DNA of 64,000 nucleotides from UBA6244 sp963676875 (GCA_963676875.1 OY781436.1:248001-312000), one strand, 5' to 3'. Numbered from the stretch's first letter, positions 50,092-59,449 are shown. The notes: generated by a model from the sequence alone, not told the origin. Program-made: numbers and translations.

Positions 50092-50565
50092 ATGAAAACT
50101 GCCTCTTCCATAAAAGAAATTAAACAAGGTCTCCAAAACCTGTCACAACCGGAACTTAAAAATATCGTTGCCAAACTGGCCTCCTTTAAAAAGGAAAACA
50201 AAGAATATCTAACATACCTGTTGTTCGATTCACTTGATGAGGAGGCATTTGTTTCATCCATTAAACGGGAGATCGACCAGGATTTCGATCTGCATTACAC
50301 ACCCAATTACTATATGGCTAAAAAGCAGGTGAGAAAAACGTTAAGAATGACCAAAACTTATATCCGTTTTTCCAAAAACAAACAAACAGAAGTGGAACTG
50401 CTGCTGCATTTTTGTCATCGGTTGAAACGCATGTCGCCAAGGATACACAATTGCCCTGTGCTTGAAAACCTGCTGGAACGCCAGATAAATTCAATCAGGA
50501 AAACACTTCTATCCCTTCACGAAGACCTCAGATACGACTACGAACAAGAGTTAGAAAAAATCTAA
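50092..50565 (+). CDS. Conserved helical hypothetical protein
   Basis: A 157-residue soluble protein with no signal peptide or membrane segment. It is rich in Lys, Glu and Leu and appears all-helical throughout, for example IKEIKQGLQNLSQPELKNIVAKLASF, then LTYLLFDSLDEEAFVSSIKREIDQDF and LLLHFCHRLKRMSPRIHNCPVLENLLERQI. The function is not recognised. It lies 12 nt after the DHFR-like gene and is likely cotranscribed with it. Confidence 0.65.
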   Translation: MKTASSIKEIKQGLQNLSQPELKNIVAKLASFKKENKEYLTYLLFDSLDEEAFVSSIKREIDQDFDLHYTPNYYMAKKQVRKTLRMTKTYIRFSKNKQTEVELLLHFCHRLKRMSPRIHNCPVLENLLERQINSIRKTLLSLHEDLRYDYEQELEKI

Positions 50566-50779
50566 ACCGACAAAATTCGACTTTCCTCCCGTTGAATTCG
50601 TATCTGAAAAATGAACAATTTCATGTTGAAAATTAATTGATTACGAGGTACTCGGCAGGGCTGTTTGGCCTATATTAGCCATACATTTTTAGCCATTAAT
50701 ACAATAACATAACCAAGGCCATGGGACTTTTTTATAAAGTCAGCATTTGATTCATGGGGAAAAATAACACGTCAAAAGG

Positions 50780-51973
50780 ATGAGACGCTTACAATTATTA
50801 ATTTTAACCATCTCTATTACAGTAGTTATAGCTGGTTGCAGCCGACAAGAAAACGAGATTAAAATTCCCTTTACATACGATGAGCACGTGTATGTAGAAG
50901 TCACATTAGGAGATTCCATTAAAGGTAGATTTATTCTCGATACAGGAACCAGTGGCCTCTATCTGGACAGCACCTTTGTTGCCAGTTCAAACTTTTTTCC
51001 CGCCCATTTAGAAGAGGCCAACATCGGAAAAGCCGGAAACGAAAAAACCATCCTTATCATCACCGAAACACTTCATTTCAAACTTGGCAACACCACTTTC
51101 CATTCGGCTCAAACACCCATCCTTAACTTACGGGAATTTTACGACAAAGAAATAGCCGGAATTATGGGCGTCAATTTTCTAAAGCATTTTATTGTCAATA
51201 TTAATTTTGAAGAAAAATATCTGGTACTTCATCACCCTGATTATCGACCGAAGTTGGTTCAGCTCAACCACATAAATTATCAATTTATAAATGATCGCAT
51301 CATCACTGAAGCATTGGTGACCGTGGATTCAGAAAATGTAATAAATGGCGAGTTTGAGGTGGATTTTGACTGCACCCACAGCGTCAGACTTACTTACCAA
51401 ACAGCCCTTGCACACAACCTGTTTCAATATAAAAACAAGGTTGCCTATGGCATAGCACCTTTGGGCTTGGGAACTTTGAAAAAAGCCGGATACGAACTGA
51501 GAGCCAGCTCAATCATTTTTGGGGATAATTCCATGCGAAAAGTAATTGTAAGTTTTCCTAAAGACACCATGAACGCTTGGTCGGAAAATGGAACAAAGGG
51601 GTGGATTGGCGTGCCTCTATTTTCACGGTATAATTTTTACATTGATTTTCCCGAAGACAGGATATTTTTCAAACCATTTGCCGATGCACGAAAAAAGTTT
51701 CAATCATCAGTTACCGGTTTCGATGTGGCCAGAACGACAGTAAATGGAGATCATGTGCTGGTGGTCGACAAGCTATTTAAACCTTCAATAGCAGCAAGTT
51801 CCGGGTTGCAATTGGGCGACACAATTGTCATTATTAACGGACAAAAAATTCAGGATATCAGCCCAAATAACCAAAAAAAAATCATGTCTACTGAAGGCGT
51901 CGATCTGGAATTCCAATACCAAAGAGCCGGTAAATTGCATCAGATTAAGTTTGTTACAAAGGACGTGATATAA
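50780..51973 (+). CDS. Retropepsin-like aspartyl protease with PDZ domain, lipoprotein
   Basis: A 397-residue lipoprotein (signal peptide with lipobox VIAGC, Cys20). Residues about 30-150 form a retropepsin-like half with the catalytic motif FILDTGTSGLYLD. The second half (about 175-290) has FEVDFDCTHSVRL at the matching place: one Asp but no DTG triplet, so it may be degenerate or substrate-binding. A PDZ domain closes the protein (about 310-395: ASSGLQLGDTIVIINGQKIQDIS). Bacteroidota aspartyl protease-PDZ proteins are thought to be periplasmic. The gene is monocistronic. Confidence 0.85.
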   Translation: MRRLQLLILTISITVVIAGCSRQENEIKIPFTYDEHVYVEVTLGDSIKGRFILDTGTSGLYLDSTFVASSNFFPAHLEEANIGKAGNEKTILIITETLHFKLGNTTFHSAQTPILNLREFYDKEIAGIMGVNFLKHFIVNINFEEKYLVLHHPDYRPKLVQLNHINYQFINDRIITEALVTVDSENVINGEFEVDFDCTHSVRLTYQTALAHNLFQYKNKVAYGIAPLGLGTLKKAGYELRASSIIFGDNSMRKVIVSFPKDTMNAWSENGTKGWIGVPLFSRYNFYIDFPEDRIFFKPFADARKKFQSSVTGFDVARTTVNGDHVLVVDKLFKPSIAASSGLQLGDTIVIINGQKIQDISPNNQKKIMSTEGVDLEFQYQRAGKLHQIKFVTKDVI

Positions 51974-51992
51974 AGAAGCTCGTACGCACAAT

Positions 51993-52024
51993 AAAAAACG
52001 CCCACCCCAATTGAGGGCAGGCGC
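51993..52024 (-). terminator. Terminator of the acidic T9SS type A gene
   Basis: The minus strand has CGCCTGCCCT paired (with two G-U pairs) to GGGTGGGCG, followed by TTTTTT, about 33 nt past the stop. Confidence 0.65.
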
Positions 52025-52056
52025 CTACTACAATAAAAAATCAACTACTCTATTGA

Positions 52057-52974
52057 TTACAAATGGATTCGTTCGGTAACCGACGCTTTCTTCTGAATTA
52101 TTTGAAGATAATAGGTTCCTGGCTGTTTACTACTTAAATCGATGGTGATTTGAAACACATCTCCTATCATTTCGGGCTTACCCGAAAAAACTTTCTCACC
52201 AAAATAATTATAAACCAACACCCTTGAAGAACCTTGTTCTTCTTCGGGCAAAAAACGCAAGGTAATTACCCCGTTGCGGTTGTCGACATCCAATTCAGTG
52301 AGTCTGAGCATATCGGGTTGGTTTTTGATTCCGGCATCCCGCAATTCCTTTTCAGAAACAAGACCATGATGGTGACGATCATTTTTCACCCAAAAAACGG
52401 GATGATCGGGATGTTCGGGTGCAATGGGAGGTGGTGGTGGAGGTAAATGCCTGTATGCCAATATATTTTCCAATTCCAACTCCCGAAGTTCACGCTCCAT
52501 ATCTTTGAGCTCCTCCATGTTGAGATATACTTCACGATCCATATCATCGGAGAGAAAATCCAGATTTTCCAACTCCATATTAAGGTCAAACTCCCGGTCT
52601 TCACCATCAGCATTCACCCATTTCACTACTTTTTTCTTTCCGCGGGGCGAGGTGTAAAGCACATGGCTATCCGAACCATCTCCGGAATAAAATACCTCAT
52701 ACTCCCGGTCGTCACCATCTTCATCGTCGCCAATTATCTCCACACGTATGTTTTTGTGTTCAACAGAATCCACCTCAGCGATTTCATCAATCATCCATTT
52801 CATTTCTTGCTTTAGGTCGGCCTTGGAAGAAAATACGGTGTCGATCACGGTAGTGGTTCCATCCACCACCTTCACCATCTTCACTTTAATTTCTTTTTTC
52901 GTGTCCTGGGCTCCTACCATCACAGGTAGCGCCAACAACATAACCAAAACGGTTAATAGGTTTATTTTTTTCAT
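52057..52974 (-). CDS. Acidic T9SS type A sorting domain protein
   Basis: A 305-residue secreted protein. A signal peptide covers residues 1-22 (LPVMVGAQ). The mature body is unusually acidic (DDEDGDDREYE, LSDDMDREVYLNMEELKDMERELRELELE) and partly coiled coil. A polyproline stretch, HLPPPPPPIAPEHPDH, occurs at about residues 178-193. The last ~80 residues are a Por-secretion tail: LTELDVDNRNGVITLRFLP, VLVYNYFGEKVFSGKP, SSKQPGTYYLQIIQKK. It is divergent from a histidine kinase gene with 148 bp between starts. The kinase sensor region carries the same LPPPPPPI motif, so the two are probably functionally linked. Confidence 0.8.
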   Translation of the reverse strand: MKKINLLTVLVMLLALPVMVGAQDTKKEIKVKMVKVVDGTTTVIDTVFSSKADLKQEMKWMIDEIAEVDSVEHKNIRVEIIGDDEDGDDREYEVFYSGDGSDSHVLYTSPRGKKKVVKWVNADGEDREFDLNMELENLDFLSDDMDREVYLNMEELKDMERELRELELENILAYRHLPPPPPPIAPEHPDHPVFWVKNDRHHHGLVSEKELRDAGIKNQPDMLRLTELDVDNRNGVITLRFLPEEEQGSSRVLVYNYFGEKVFSGKPEMIGDVFQITIDLSSKQPGTYYLQIIQKKASVTERIHL

Positions 52975-53122
52975 TTTATCAAGTTTTTAATGACCTCACA
53001 AAACTAGGCTAACCAATTGATGCCAAAGGTTAAGGGCGGTTAAAAAAGGTTAACATGAGGTTAAAATTGGTACCATATGGCTTTAGTTTCATTAGCTTTG
53101 CTAAAAATCAATCACGAAAAAA

Positions 53123-54826
53123 TTGAAACGACGTTTTAATCTCATTGTTTTGTTCATGTCCATCAGCTTGCTGGGCATTATTTTCATCCAAACACTTTGG
53201 GTACGGCATGCATTCCAACTGGAAGCCTCACGTTTCGAAAAGTCGGCCTATGAAGCCATTCTGGAAAGTATCAATCAATGGGGTCGTTTCGATAGGTTTA
53301 GCTTCATCGACCAAAAACTTGATTTGCCACCTCCGCCGCCTCCCATACATTATTACCGGACGCCCCCAACACCGCCGCAACCCAGTGCCGTTCCGGGCAA
53401 ACACCGATCGGCAATTGTGGTTGATTCTGTCGGAATGTATGGGGATTACGGCAAAGTACACACCCGTATTTACAGCAACGACTCGGATGTGGTTTTCCTA
53501 AACAAACAATATCCGGACAGCCTGGAAGAGCGCATGAATCTGGAATACGAAATTCATTGGTCACCGGCAGCCGACGACATTCCCCAATGGGAGCCCGCCG
53601 ATGAAGACCGCGAACGTTTGGTGGTGATGTCGCGAAAATATGACAGCCTGGAATTTAATCTGAGTGAATTGAAAATCAAGGTAGAAGAAGAAAAGAACAA
53701 GCTGATCGAAGAAAAATTGGAAGAGTTTAATAAAAACATGGAAGAATGGGTGGTAGAATACAGTTTCGACCCCAACAAAATGTTTTTAAACTTTTCAGAA
53801 ACCAACCTCGACTCACTGATTAACAACGCCTTAAAGTCCAGAGGCATCGACCTTCCATTCTATTATCAGGTGATACAACAAGAAGGTGACACCTCTCATG
53901 TGTATTTCTCCACCGACAATGCGCCAGCTCCACTCAGCAATGCATATAAGGCCAACCTTTTTCCTGATAACTTCTTCCGCAAAGGCATGTATCTGCTGGT
54001 AAGTTTTCCCACCAAAAACAGCTATGTTTATCGTTCACTCACTTTTCTCATCGCCGGAAGCGTGGCCTTTACACTCATCATACTCACAACATTTTGGTTT
54101 ACCATTTTTTACATGCTCAGGCAGAAAAAGATGTCGCAGGTAAAAACCGATTTCATTAACAACATGACCCATGAATTTAAAACCCCCATTGCCACCATTG
54201 GCTTGGCCACCGACGCGCTGCAATCGCCAAAGGTCTTGGGAAAAACCGAACCCACCAATTACTACCTCGATATGATTCGTAAGGAAAACAAGCGAATGAA
54301 CAACCAAGTGGAAAAGGTATTGCAAATGGCTTTGATTGAACGGGGAAACCTCCAACTTGAAAAGGAATGGGTGGATGCCCACGAGGTAATTGAACACACA
54401 GTGGAAACATTGCAACTATCGGCCAAACAAAAGGAAGGACGCATTCTCACTTCCCTCAAAGCCTCTTGTTCGGTGCTTCTGGCTGATGAAGTTCATTTAT
54501 CCAACCTCATGAACAACCTCCTCGACAACGCCATTAAATACACTGACAAAGCACCTGAAATCATGGTAGAAACATACAATCAGGGAGACAACCTCATCAT
54601 CCGGGTGGCCGACAACGGCGTAGGCATGTCAAAAGAAGTTTTGCACCACATTTTTGATCAATTCTACAGGAAACCAAGCGGCAATATACACAATATCAAA
54701 GGTTTTGGATTGGGACTCAGCTATGTGAAAGCCATTGTTGATTCCCACGAAGGAAGCATTTCCGTGAACAGCGAACCAGGACATGGTAGCATTTTTACCC
54801 TCACCTTTAACTGTCAGAAATCATGA
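53123..54826 (+). CDS. Sensor histidine kinase
   Basis: A 567-residue two-component kinase. The start is a TTG at 53123 (MKRRFNLIVLF); the next ATG would cut the first membrane helix. TM1 is about residues 6-24, followed by a ~280-residue periplasmic sensor with a polyproline motif (LPPPPPPIHYYRTPPTPPQ, about residues 69-90) and a coiled coil (about 185-220). TM2 is about 308-332 and there is no HAMP domain. The kinase core has the H-box NNMTHEFKTPIATI (His near residue 351), N-box LMNNLLDNAIKY, G1 VADNGVGMS, F box FDQFYRKPSG and G2 GFGLGLSYVK. It overlaps the response regulator gene by 4 bp. The periplasmic domain probably senses an envelope signal linked to the divergent acidic protein. Confidence 0.92.
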   Translation: MKRRFNLIVLFMSISLLGIIFIQTLWVRHAFQLEASRFEKSAYEAILESINQWGRFDRFSFIDQKLDLPPPPPPIHYYRTPPTPPQPSAVPGKHRSAIVVDSVGMYGDYGKVHTRIYSNDSDVVFLNKQYPDSLEERMNLEYEIHWSPAADDIPQWEPADEDRERLVVMSRKYDSLEFNLSELKIKVEEEKNKLIEEKLEEFNKNMEEWVVEYSFDPNKMFLNFSETNLDSLINNALKSRGIDLPFYYQVIQQEGDTSHVYFSTDNAPAPLSNAYKANLFPDNFFRKGMYLLVSFPTKNSYVYRSLTFLIAGSVAFTLIILTTFWFTIFYMLRQKKMSQVKTDFINNMTHEFKTPIATIGLATDALQSPKVLGKTEPTNYYLDMIRKENKRMNNQVEKVLQMALIERGNLQLEKEWVDAHEVIEHTVETLQLSAKQKEGRILTSLKASCSVLLADEVHLSNLMNNLLDNAIKYTDKAPEIMVETYNQGDNLIIRVADNGVGMSKEVLHHIFDQFYRKPSGNIHNIKGFGLGLSYVKAIVDSHEGSISVNSEPGHGSIFTLTFNCQKS

Positions 54827-55533
54827 ACCAACCACCCAAAATATTACTCATCGAGGACGATCTGAGTTTTGGAGCCGTGCTGAAAAGTTACTTGGAATTA
54901 AACGATTTTACGTTGGATTGGGAAAGCGATGGAGCCAAGGCCTACGAGAGATTTTATTCGTCTGACTACCAACTCGTACTGCTCGACGTGATGCTTCCCA
55001 ACGTGGACGGTTTTTCCATTGCCAAACAAATAAAGGCTTCGCAAAAAAACACCCCCATCATTTTTATTACCGCCAAAACACTGAGAGAAGACATCGTTTT
55101 GGGCTATAAAACCGGAGCCGACGACTATATCACTAAACCATTTGATTCGGAGATACTTTTGTATAAAATGAAAGCAGTTATCAACAGGCATACACATCAG
55201 GCTAAGGTGTCCCAAGACAATTCAGGATTTATCAGGCTGGGTGATTTTAGTTTCGACTACCGTTCGAGAAACCTCACCAACACGAAATCAAATAAAAAGC
55301 AATCGCTCACTCCCAAGGAGAGTGAATTGCTGCATTTGTTGGTAACCCAACAAGGTGAGCTGCTATCGAAAGTGGCAGCACTAAACAAAATCTGGGGAGA
55401 TGCCAACTATTTCACCACCCGAAGCATGGATGTGTATATCACCAAACTCAGAAAACACCTTTCCGATGACGAAACAGTACAAATTATTACCGTCCATGGC
55501 GATGGATACCGTTTGGTGGTGGGGGGTGAATGA
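54823..55533 (+). CDS. OmpR-family response regulator
   Basis: A 236-residue DNA-binding regulator. The receiver domain (about 1-125) has the acidic pair IEDD near residue 10, the phospho-acceptor Asp in LVLLDVMLPNVDG, the switch Thr in IFITAKT, and the Lys in KPFDSE. The C-terminal winged helix (about 135-235) has LTPKESELLHLLVTQQGELLSKVAALNKIWGD and ITKLRKHLSDDETVQIITVHGDGYRLV, the Trans_reg_C signature. It is translationally coupled to the kinase (ATGA overlap). The likely target is the divergent acidic T9SS gene, which is inference from position. Confidence 0.94.
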   Translation: MNQPPKILLIEDDLSFGAVLKSYLELNDFTLDWESDGAKAYERFYSSDYQLVLLDVMLPNVDGFSIAKQIKASQKNTPIIFITAKTLREDIVLGYKTGADDYITKPFDSEILLYKMKAVINRHTHQAKVSQDNSGFIRLGDFSFDYRSRNLTNTKSNKKQSLTPKESELLHLLVTQQGELLSKVAALNKIWGDANYFTTRSMDVYITKLRKHLSDDETVQIITVHGDGYRLVVGGE

Positions 55534-55589
55534 TGTTTCGATACTTCATTTTGGGATTCACCGCAAGTAAATGAAAGAAAAAGTATTTG

Positions 55590-56330
55590 ACCTGCACCCC
55601 TCCTCCCTCTCGTTAACTATACGGGACTATCCCCCAAGGGGAGAAGTGTTCATTTACAAGTAATTAACACATTATGTTGTACATACCGAGGATTGATTGC
55701 CTTAACCCTTTGGGATCATTCCGAGCCTTCCATGAGGGATAGGGGTTCGTCAGGAACTAAATGAATTTTGGTAGCTGAACGAGATGGAAAATGTATGACC
55801 TGCCACCCCTCCTCCTTGCTCCTCCCCCAAGGGGAGGAGTGCTCATTTACTAGTAATTAACACATTATGTTGTACATACCGAGGATCGATCGCCTTTCCC
55901 CTTGGGGTCATTCCGAGCCTTTCATGAGGGATAAGGGTTCGTCAGGAAATAAATGAATTTTGGTAGCTGAATGAGATGGAAAATGTATGATCAGACACCC
56001 CTCCTCCTTGCTCCTCCCCCAAGGGGAGGAGTGTTCATTTACAAGTAATTAACATGTTATATTATACATACCGAGGATTGATTGCCATTCCCTTTGGGAT
56101 CATTCCGAGCCTTTAGTGAGGGATAGGGGTTCGTCAGGAAATAAATGAATTTTGGTAGCTGAACGAGTTGGAAAATGTATGACCTGCCACCCCTCCTCCT
56201 TGCTCCTCCCCCAAGGGGAGGAGTGTTCATTTACAAGTAATTAACATATTATTTTGTTCATACCGAGGATTGATTGCCTTTACCCTTGGAGAAAAGGTAA
56301 GGGATAGGGGTTCAATCAAATAGGGGTTCA
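55590..56330. repeat. Tandem minisatellite, 192-bp unit, four copies
   Basis: The block TACCGAGGATTGATTGCC recurs at about 55684, 55877, 56069 and 56261, steps of 193, 192 and 192. Inside copies 2-4 a perfect palindrome, CTCCTCCCC-CAA-GGGGAGGAG, sits at 55819-55839, 56011-56031 and 56203-56223; in copy 1 it is degenerate (TCCCC-CAA-GGGGA). The remaining unit sequence (GTTCATTTACAAGTAATTAAC, TTTTGGTAGCTGAACGAG) is also repeated with few changes. There is no reading frame of note. The region between the response regulator stop and the next gene is otherwise empty. Confidence 0.9.
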
Positions 56331-56447
56331 ACAGGCAAATAAATTTCAATTTTATTGTTTTAAGCATTTCTATTCAAAATTTATCAAACACATCTTGCAT
56401 AAATATTTACACGATCTCATCATATTCAAAATAAAGCTTGTTTTTCT

Positions 56448-56455
56448 TATTTTTG
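56448..56455 (+). promoter_or_regulatory. -7 promoter box (TATTTTTG) for the FISUMP gene
   Basis: TATTTTTG lies 18 nt before the ATG at 56474, which supports that start over an ATG 12 codons upstream. There is no consensus -33. Confidence 0.4.
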
Positions 56456-56473
56456 TATCAAGCACCAACGATC

Positions 56474-56989
56474 ATGAAAACAATCTTTTCCACAATTCTA
56501 CTTTTTGTCGCATGCACAGGTTTTGCGCAGGAAATTGCTGTTATAAAAATCAAGCACCAAATTTGGATGACCGAAAATGTATGTACGGAGACTGGTAATT
56601 TTAGCTCGGTTGTTTTGGACAGCTCCGACATGATACAACACTATGTTTACGACTGGAATTCAGCCAAAAAGGCCTGCCCCGAGGGCTTTCGTTTACCCAC
56701 GGATGCAGAATGGGATACCCTGATAGCAACCCTTGGCGGAACAAAAAAAGCAGGCACGGCATTAAAACAAACCGGTCCGGGCACTTTCAACGCTGTGCTT
56801 GGGGGAAACTATTCTCCTGGTCTGGGGTTTTACAACTACCTGAACGACTACGGCTATTACTGGACATCGGACGAGTTTAGTAAAACTTCCGCTTGGGCTC
56901 GTGTATTGGGCGCCCACCAATCCAACATTAATCGCACCACCATAGCCAAAACATACTACCTGAGCGTGCGCTGTATTAAAGCTGACTAA
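56474..56989 (+). CDS. FISUMP-domain (Fibrobacter major paralogous) exported protein
   Basis: A 171-residue secreted protein. A signal peptide covers residues 1-18 (CTGFAQ). The FISUMP domain is clear: IKHQIWMTENV near the start, HYVYDWNSAKKACPEGFRLPTDAEWDTLIATLGG, LGGNYSPGLGFYNYLNDYGYYWTSDEF, and AKTYYLSVRCIKAD at the end. FISUMP proteins are usually lipoprotein- or surface-attached with unknown function. Its 3' end overlaps the convergent cysQ gene by 14 bp. Confidence 0.85.
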   Translation: MKTIFSTILLFVACTGFAQEIAVIKIKHQIWMTENVCTETGNFSSVVLDSSDMIQHYVYDWNSAKKACPEGFRLPTDAEWDTLIATLGGTKKAGTALKQTGPGTFNAVLGGNYSPGLGFYNYLNDYGYYWTSDEFSKTSAWARVLGAHQSNINRTTIAKTYYLSVRCIKAD

Positions 56990-57785
56990 CAGATTTACCT
57001 TCCACCACAAACCAAGGGTTCAACAGGTCTTCTTTATTGTAAACCAACTCCTTATCCGGAATTTGTGCCTGATAAATACGCCCACCCGTAGCCTTCACAA
57101 TGGCATGTCCGGCGGCTATGTCCCACTCGCTGGTGGGGGCAAATCGGGGATATAAGTCTGCCACACCTTCGGCTATCATGCACAATTTCAATGAACTACC
57201 TTTGGTAATCACCCGCACGTTGGCATGGTTCTTTTCCAGCTCATGGATAAAATCATTGGTCTTATCAGATCTGTGGGAGCGACTGGCCACTATACCAAAA
57301 TAATCTTTATCCTCGATTTTAGGCAATTTTTCGGCATGAGAAAACACATCAGATGCATCAAACAATTCGGAGGCCTGCTGCATTTTGTACGCACCCAAAC
57401 CCACTTCTCCAAAATAAAGCACATCCAAAACAGGAGCGTAAATCACGCCCACAACCGGCTGGTGATCAACCACCAAGGCGATATTCACCGTAAACTCACC
57501 ATTTTTCTTAATAAATTCTTTGGTGCCATCCAGCGGATCCACAATCCACAATTGCTTCCAGTGTTTGCGCTCACTATAGGAAATGTTTCTACCTTCCTCA
57601 CTCAACACGGGAATAGATGTTTCACTTAAATATCCGGCAATCACCTCATGCGCCCGCTTGTCGGCAGTGGTCAGGGGTGACTCATCAGCCTTGTAAGTGA
57701 TTTCAAAATCTGTTTGGTATATCTTTAGAATTTCCTGTCCGGCATGGATGGAAGCGGTGATGATTCGGGGGAGGTGGGGATTCAT
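56976..57785 (-). CDS. cysQ: 3'(2'),5'-bisphosphate nucleotidase CysQ
   Basis: A 269-residue inositol-monophosphatase-fold enzyme that removes the 3' phosphate from PAP/PAPS, recycling products of sulfate assimilation. The Mg2+ sites are LSEEGRN (Glu), IVDPLDGTKEFIKKNGEFTVNIALV (the D-P-L-D-G-T signature) and SEWDIAAGHAIVKATGG (third Asp). The length is usual for CysQ. No sulfate assimilation genes are adjacent. Its stop lies within the convergent FISUMP gene's end. Confidence 0.93.
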   Translation of the reverse strand: MNPHLPRIITASIHAGQEILKIYQTDFEITYKADESPLTTADKRAHEVIAGYLSETSIPVLSEEGRNISYSERKHWKQLWIVDPLDGTKEFIKKNGEFTVNIALVVDHQPVVGVIYAPVLDVLYFGEVGLGAYKMQQASELFDASDVFSHAEKLPKIEDKDYFGIVASRSHRSDKTNDFIHELEKNHANVRVITKGSSLKLCMIAEGVADLYPRFAPTSEWDIAAGHAIVKATGGRIYQAQIPDKELVYNKEDLLNPWFVVEGKSVSQL

Positions 57786-57880
57786 GTTTAACTATTTTCG
57801 AAAAATACCAAAACGGTATTTCTATTGATTTTCAATTATTTAATTTACTGCTCAGAATTTCGTAAATACGCATCGGCGCT

Positions 57881-59449
57881 TCATGAGGATTTTATTGGAA
57901 ATAAATCCATCGCCCGCTCCGCAATGGCCGTAATGCTCAAACTTGGATTTACGCCCGGGTTGGCAGAAATCACCGATCCATCCACCACCAGCATATTTTG
58001 ATATCCAAACACCTCGTTGTTTTTATTCACCACCCCCTCGTCAGCGGTGGCACCCATCACGGCACCACCCAGTATGTGAGCGGTGGAAGGAATGCCTGCA
58101 AAGGTTTCCAGGGCAAAGGAGGTGGCTTTTCCGTTCACGATTTTGCTGTATTTGCGCGTCAATTCGATGGATTCGGGGATATTGGGGGTGGGCTTTTTTC
58201 CTGTGCTCACCGAAGATACCATGCGTCCGAAAATATTACGTTTCAGCTTTAATTTACTGTCGAGGTGTTGCATGAACAACAGTACCACCGTGTGTTTCGA
58301 CCAACTGTTGACCCAGTATATTTTCAGGTAACTGAGCGGAAATCTAAACACTCCGCCCATCATTTGCCACAATCGGGAAAAGACATTCGTGCCGGTACTC
58401 AGAGGAAGGTGAAGCAATTTCCAGAAACCTGAGCCTTCCGAATACCTGACCACCTCCAGATGGCTGTTGTCGTCGGTGTGCAACAGGCTGCCAATGGCCA
58501 CGCCCTTCGACATGTCCATTTCGGTATTCAGGGTGGTGACGCTAATCAGGGTTTCGTTGTTGGTTCGGATGTCGTCGCCCAACTTTTCGGAAAGGTTAGG
58601 CAGGGATGTTTTTTTCAATTTCAGGAGCAATTTTACCGTGCCCAACACCCCGCCGGCAAACACGACACCTTTTGCACTCACCGACGATCGTTTTGATATC
58701 CAACCTGTTGAAGACTTCATCATCACCCGATACCCATCCGATCCATCGGAAGCGCCAATAGGTTCGACGCCAACCACCTCCTTTTCTGCTAATATTTGCA
58801 CACCCAACTTTTGGGCCAGGTGGAGATAATTTTTGTCGAGGGTGTTTTTGGCATGGTGACGGCAACCGGTCATGCAGCCGCCGCAGAAGGTACAACCCGA
58901 ACGTGGAGGTCCTGCACCATTAAAAAATGGATCGGCCACCTCCTCCCCTTCTTCACCAAAGTAAACCGCCACGGGAGGTGCTTCGAATTCGTCAGGTCGG
59001 CCCAGTTCCAGAGCCAGTTGTTGCAGCGCCAAATCGCCGTCGAAAAATTTGGGATTGGGCGTGGCGCCCAACATTTGGAGGGCTGTTTTGTAATAGGATT
59101 TTAATTCTTCTTCCCAATGGGCCAAACCGCTCCAGCTTCCTGTGGTGTAAAAAGCAGCTTTGGGCATGGGTAAAGTATTGGCATAAACCAAGGATCCTCC
59201 ACCAACTCCGGTTCCTGAGAGAATGGCTGCATGACGAAATATGGTGATTTTCATGATGCCGAACAACCGAAGATACGGCATCCACAGCCAGCGGGGAAGA
59301 TTCCAGTTGGTACGGGGGAAATCTTCGGCACCATACCACTTTCCCTTTTCCACCACCAACACCCTGTACCCTTTTTCGGCCAGTCGCAAGGCACTCACCG
59401 AACCGCCAAATCCACTTCCGATGATGACATAATCAAAATCGTATTTCAT
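57881..59449 (-). CDS. GMC family oxidoreductase (cholesterol-oxidase-like)
   Basis: A 522-residue FAD-dependent oxidoreductase. The Rossmann loop IIGSGFGGSVSALRLAEKG is near the N-terminus, followed by LSGTGVGGGSLVYANT, a Cys-rich loop RSGCTFCGGCMTGCRHHAKNTLD (about residues 200-222), and the C-terminal FAD/catalytic block HILGGAVMG...NMLVVDGSVISANPGVNPSLSITAIAERAMD. This combination, including the CxxC..C..GC loop, fits the cholesterol-oxidase/GMC subgroup. The substrate, a sterol or other alcohol, is unknown. No signal peptide is visible, so it is probably cytoplasmic. Confidence 0.88.
   Translation of the reverse strand: MKYDFDYVIIGSGFGGSVSALRLAEKGYRVLVVEKGKWYGAEDFPRTNWNLPRWLWMPYLRLFGIMKITIFRHAAILSGTGVGGGSLVYANTLPMPKAAFYTTGSWSGLAHWEEELKSYYKTALQMLGATPNPKFFDGDLALQQLALELGRPDEFEAPPVAVYFGEEGEEVADPFFNGAGPPRSGCTFCGGCMTGCRHHAKNTLDKNYLHLAQKLGVQILAEKEVVGVEPIGASDGSDGYRVMMKSSTGWISKRSSVSAKGVVFAGGVLGTVKLLLKLKKTSLPNLSEKLGDDIRTNNETLISVTTLNTEMDMSKGVAIGSLLHTDDNSHLEVVRYSEGSGFWKLLHLPLSTGTNVFSRLWQMMGGVFRFPLSYLKIYWVNSWSKHTVVLLFMQHLDSKLKLKRNIFGRMVSSVSTGKKPTPNIPESIELTRKYSKIVNGKATSFALETFAGIPSTAHILGGAVMGATADEGVVNKNNEVFGYQNMLVVDGSVISANPGVNPSLSITAIAERAMDLFPIKSS

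Noticed and set aside
53554..53847. 97-codon minus-strand frame rich in Ser inside the histidine kinase gene
   Set aside because: It is a mirror of the Glu/Lys-rich coiled coil of the kinase, a composition artefact.
55590..56330. Possible CRISPR array
   Set aside because: The 192-bp units are contiguous and nearly identical with no unique spacers, and no cas genes are present.
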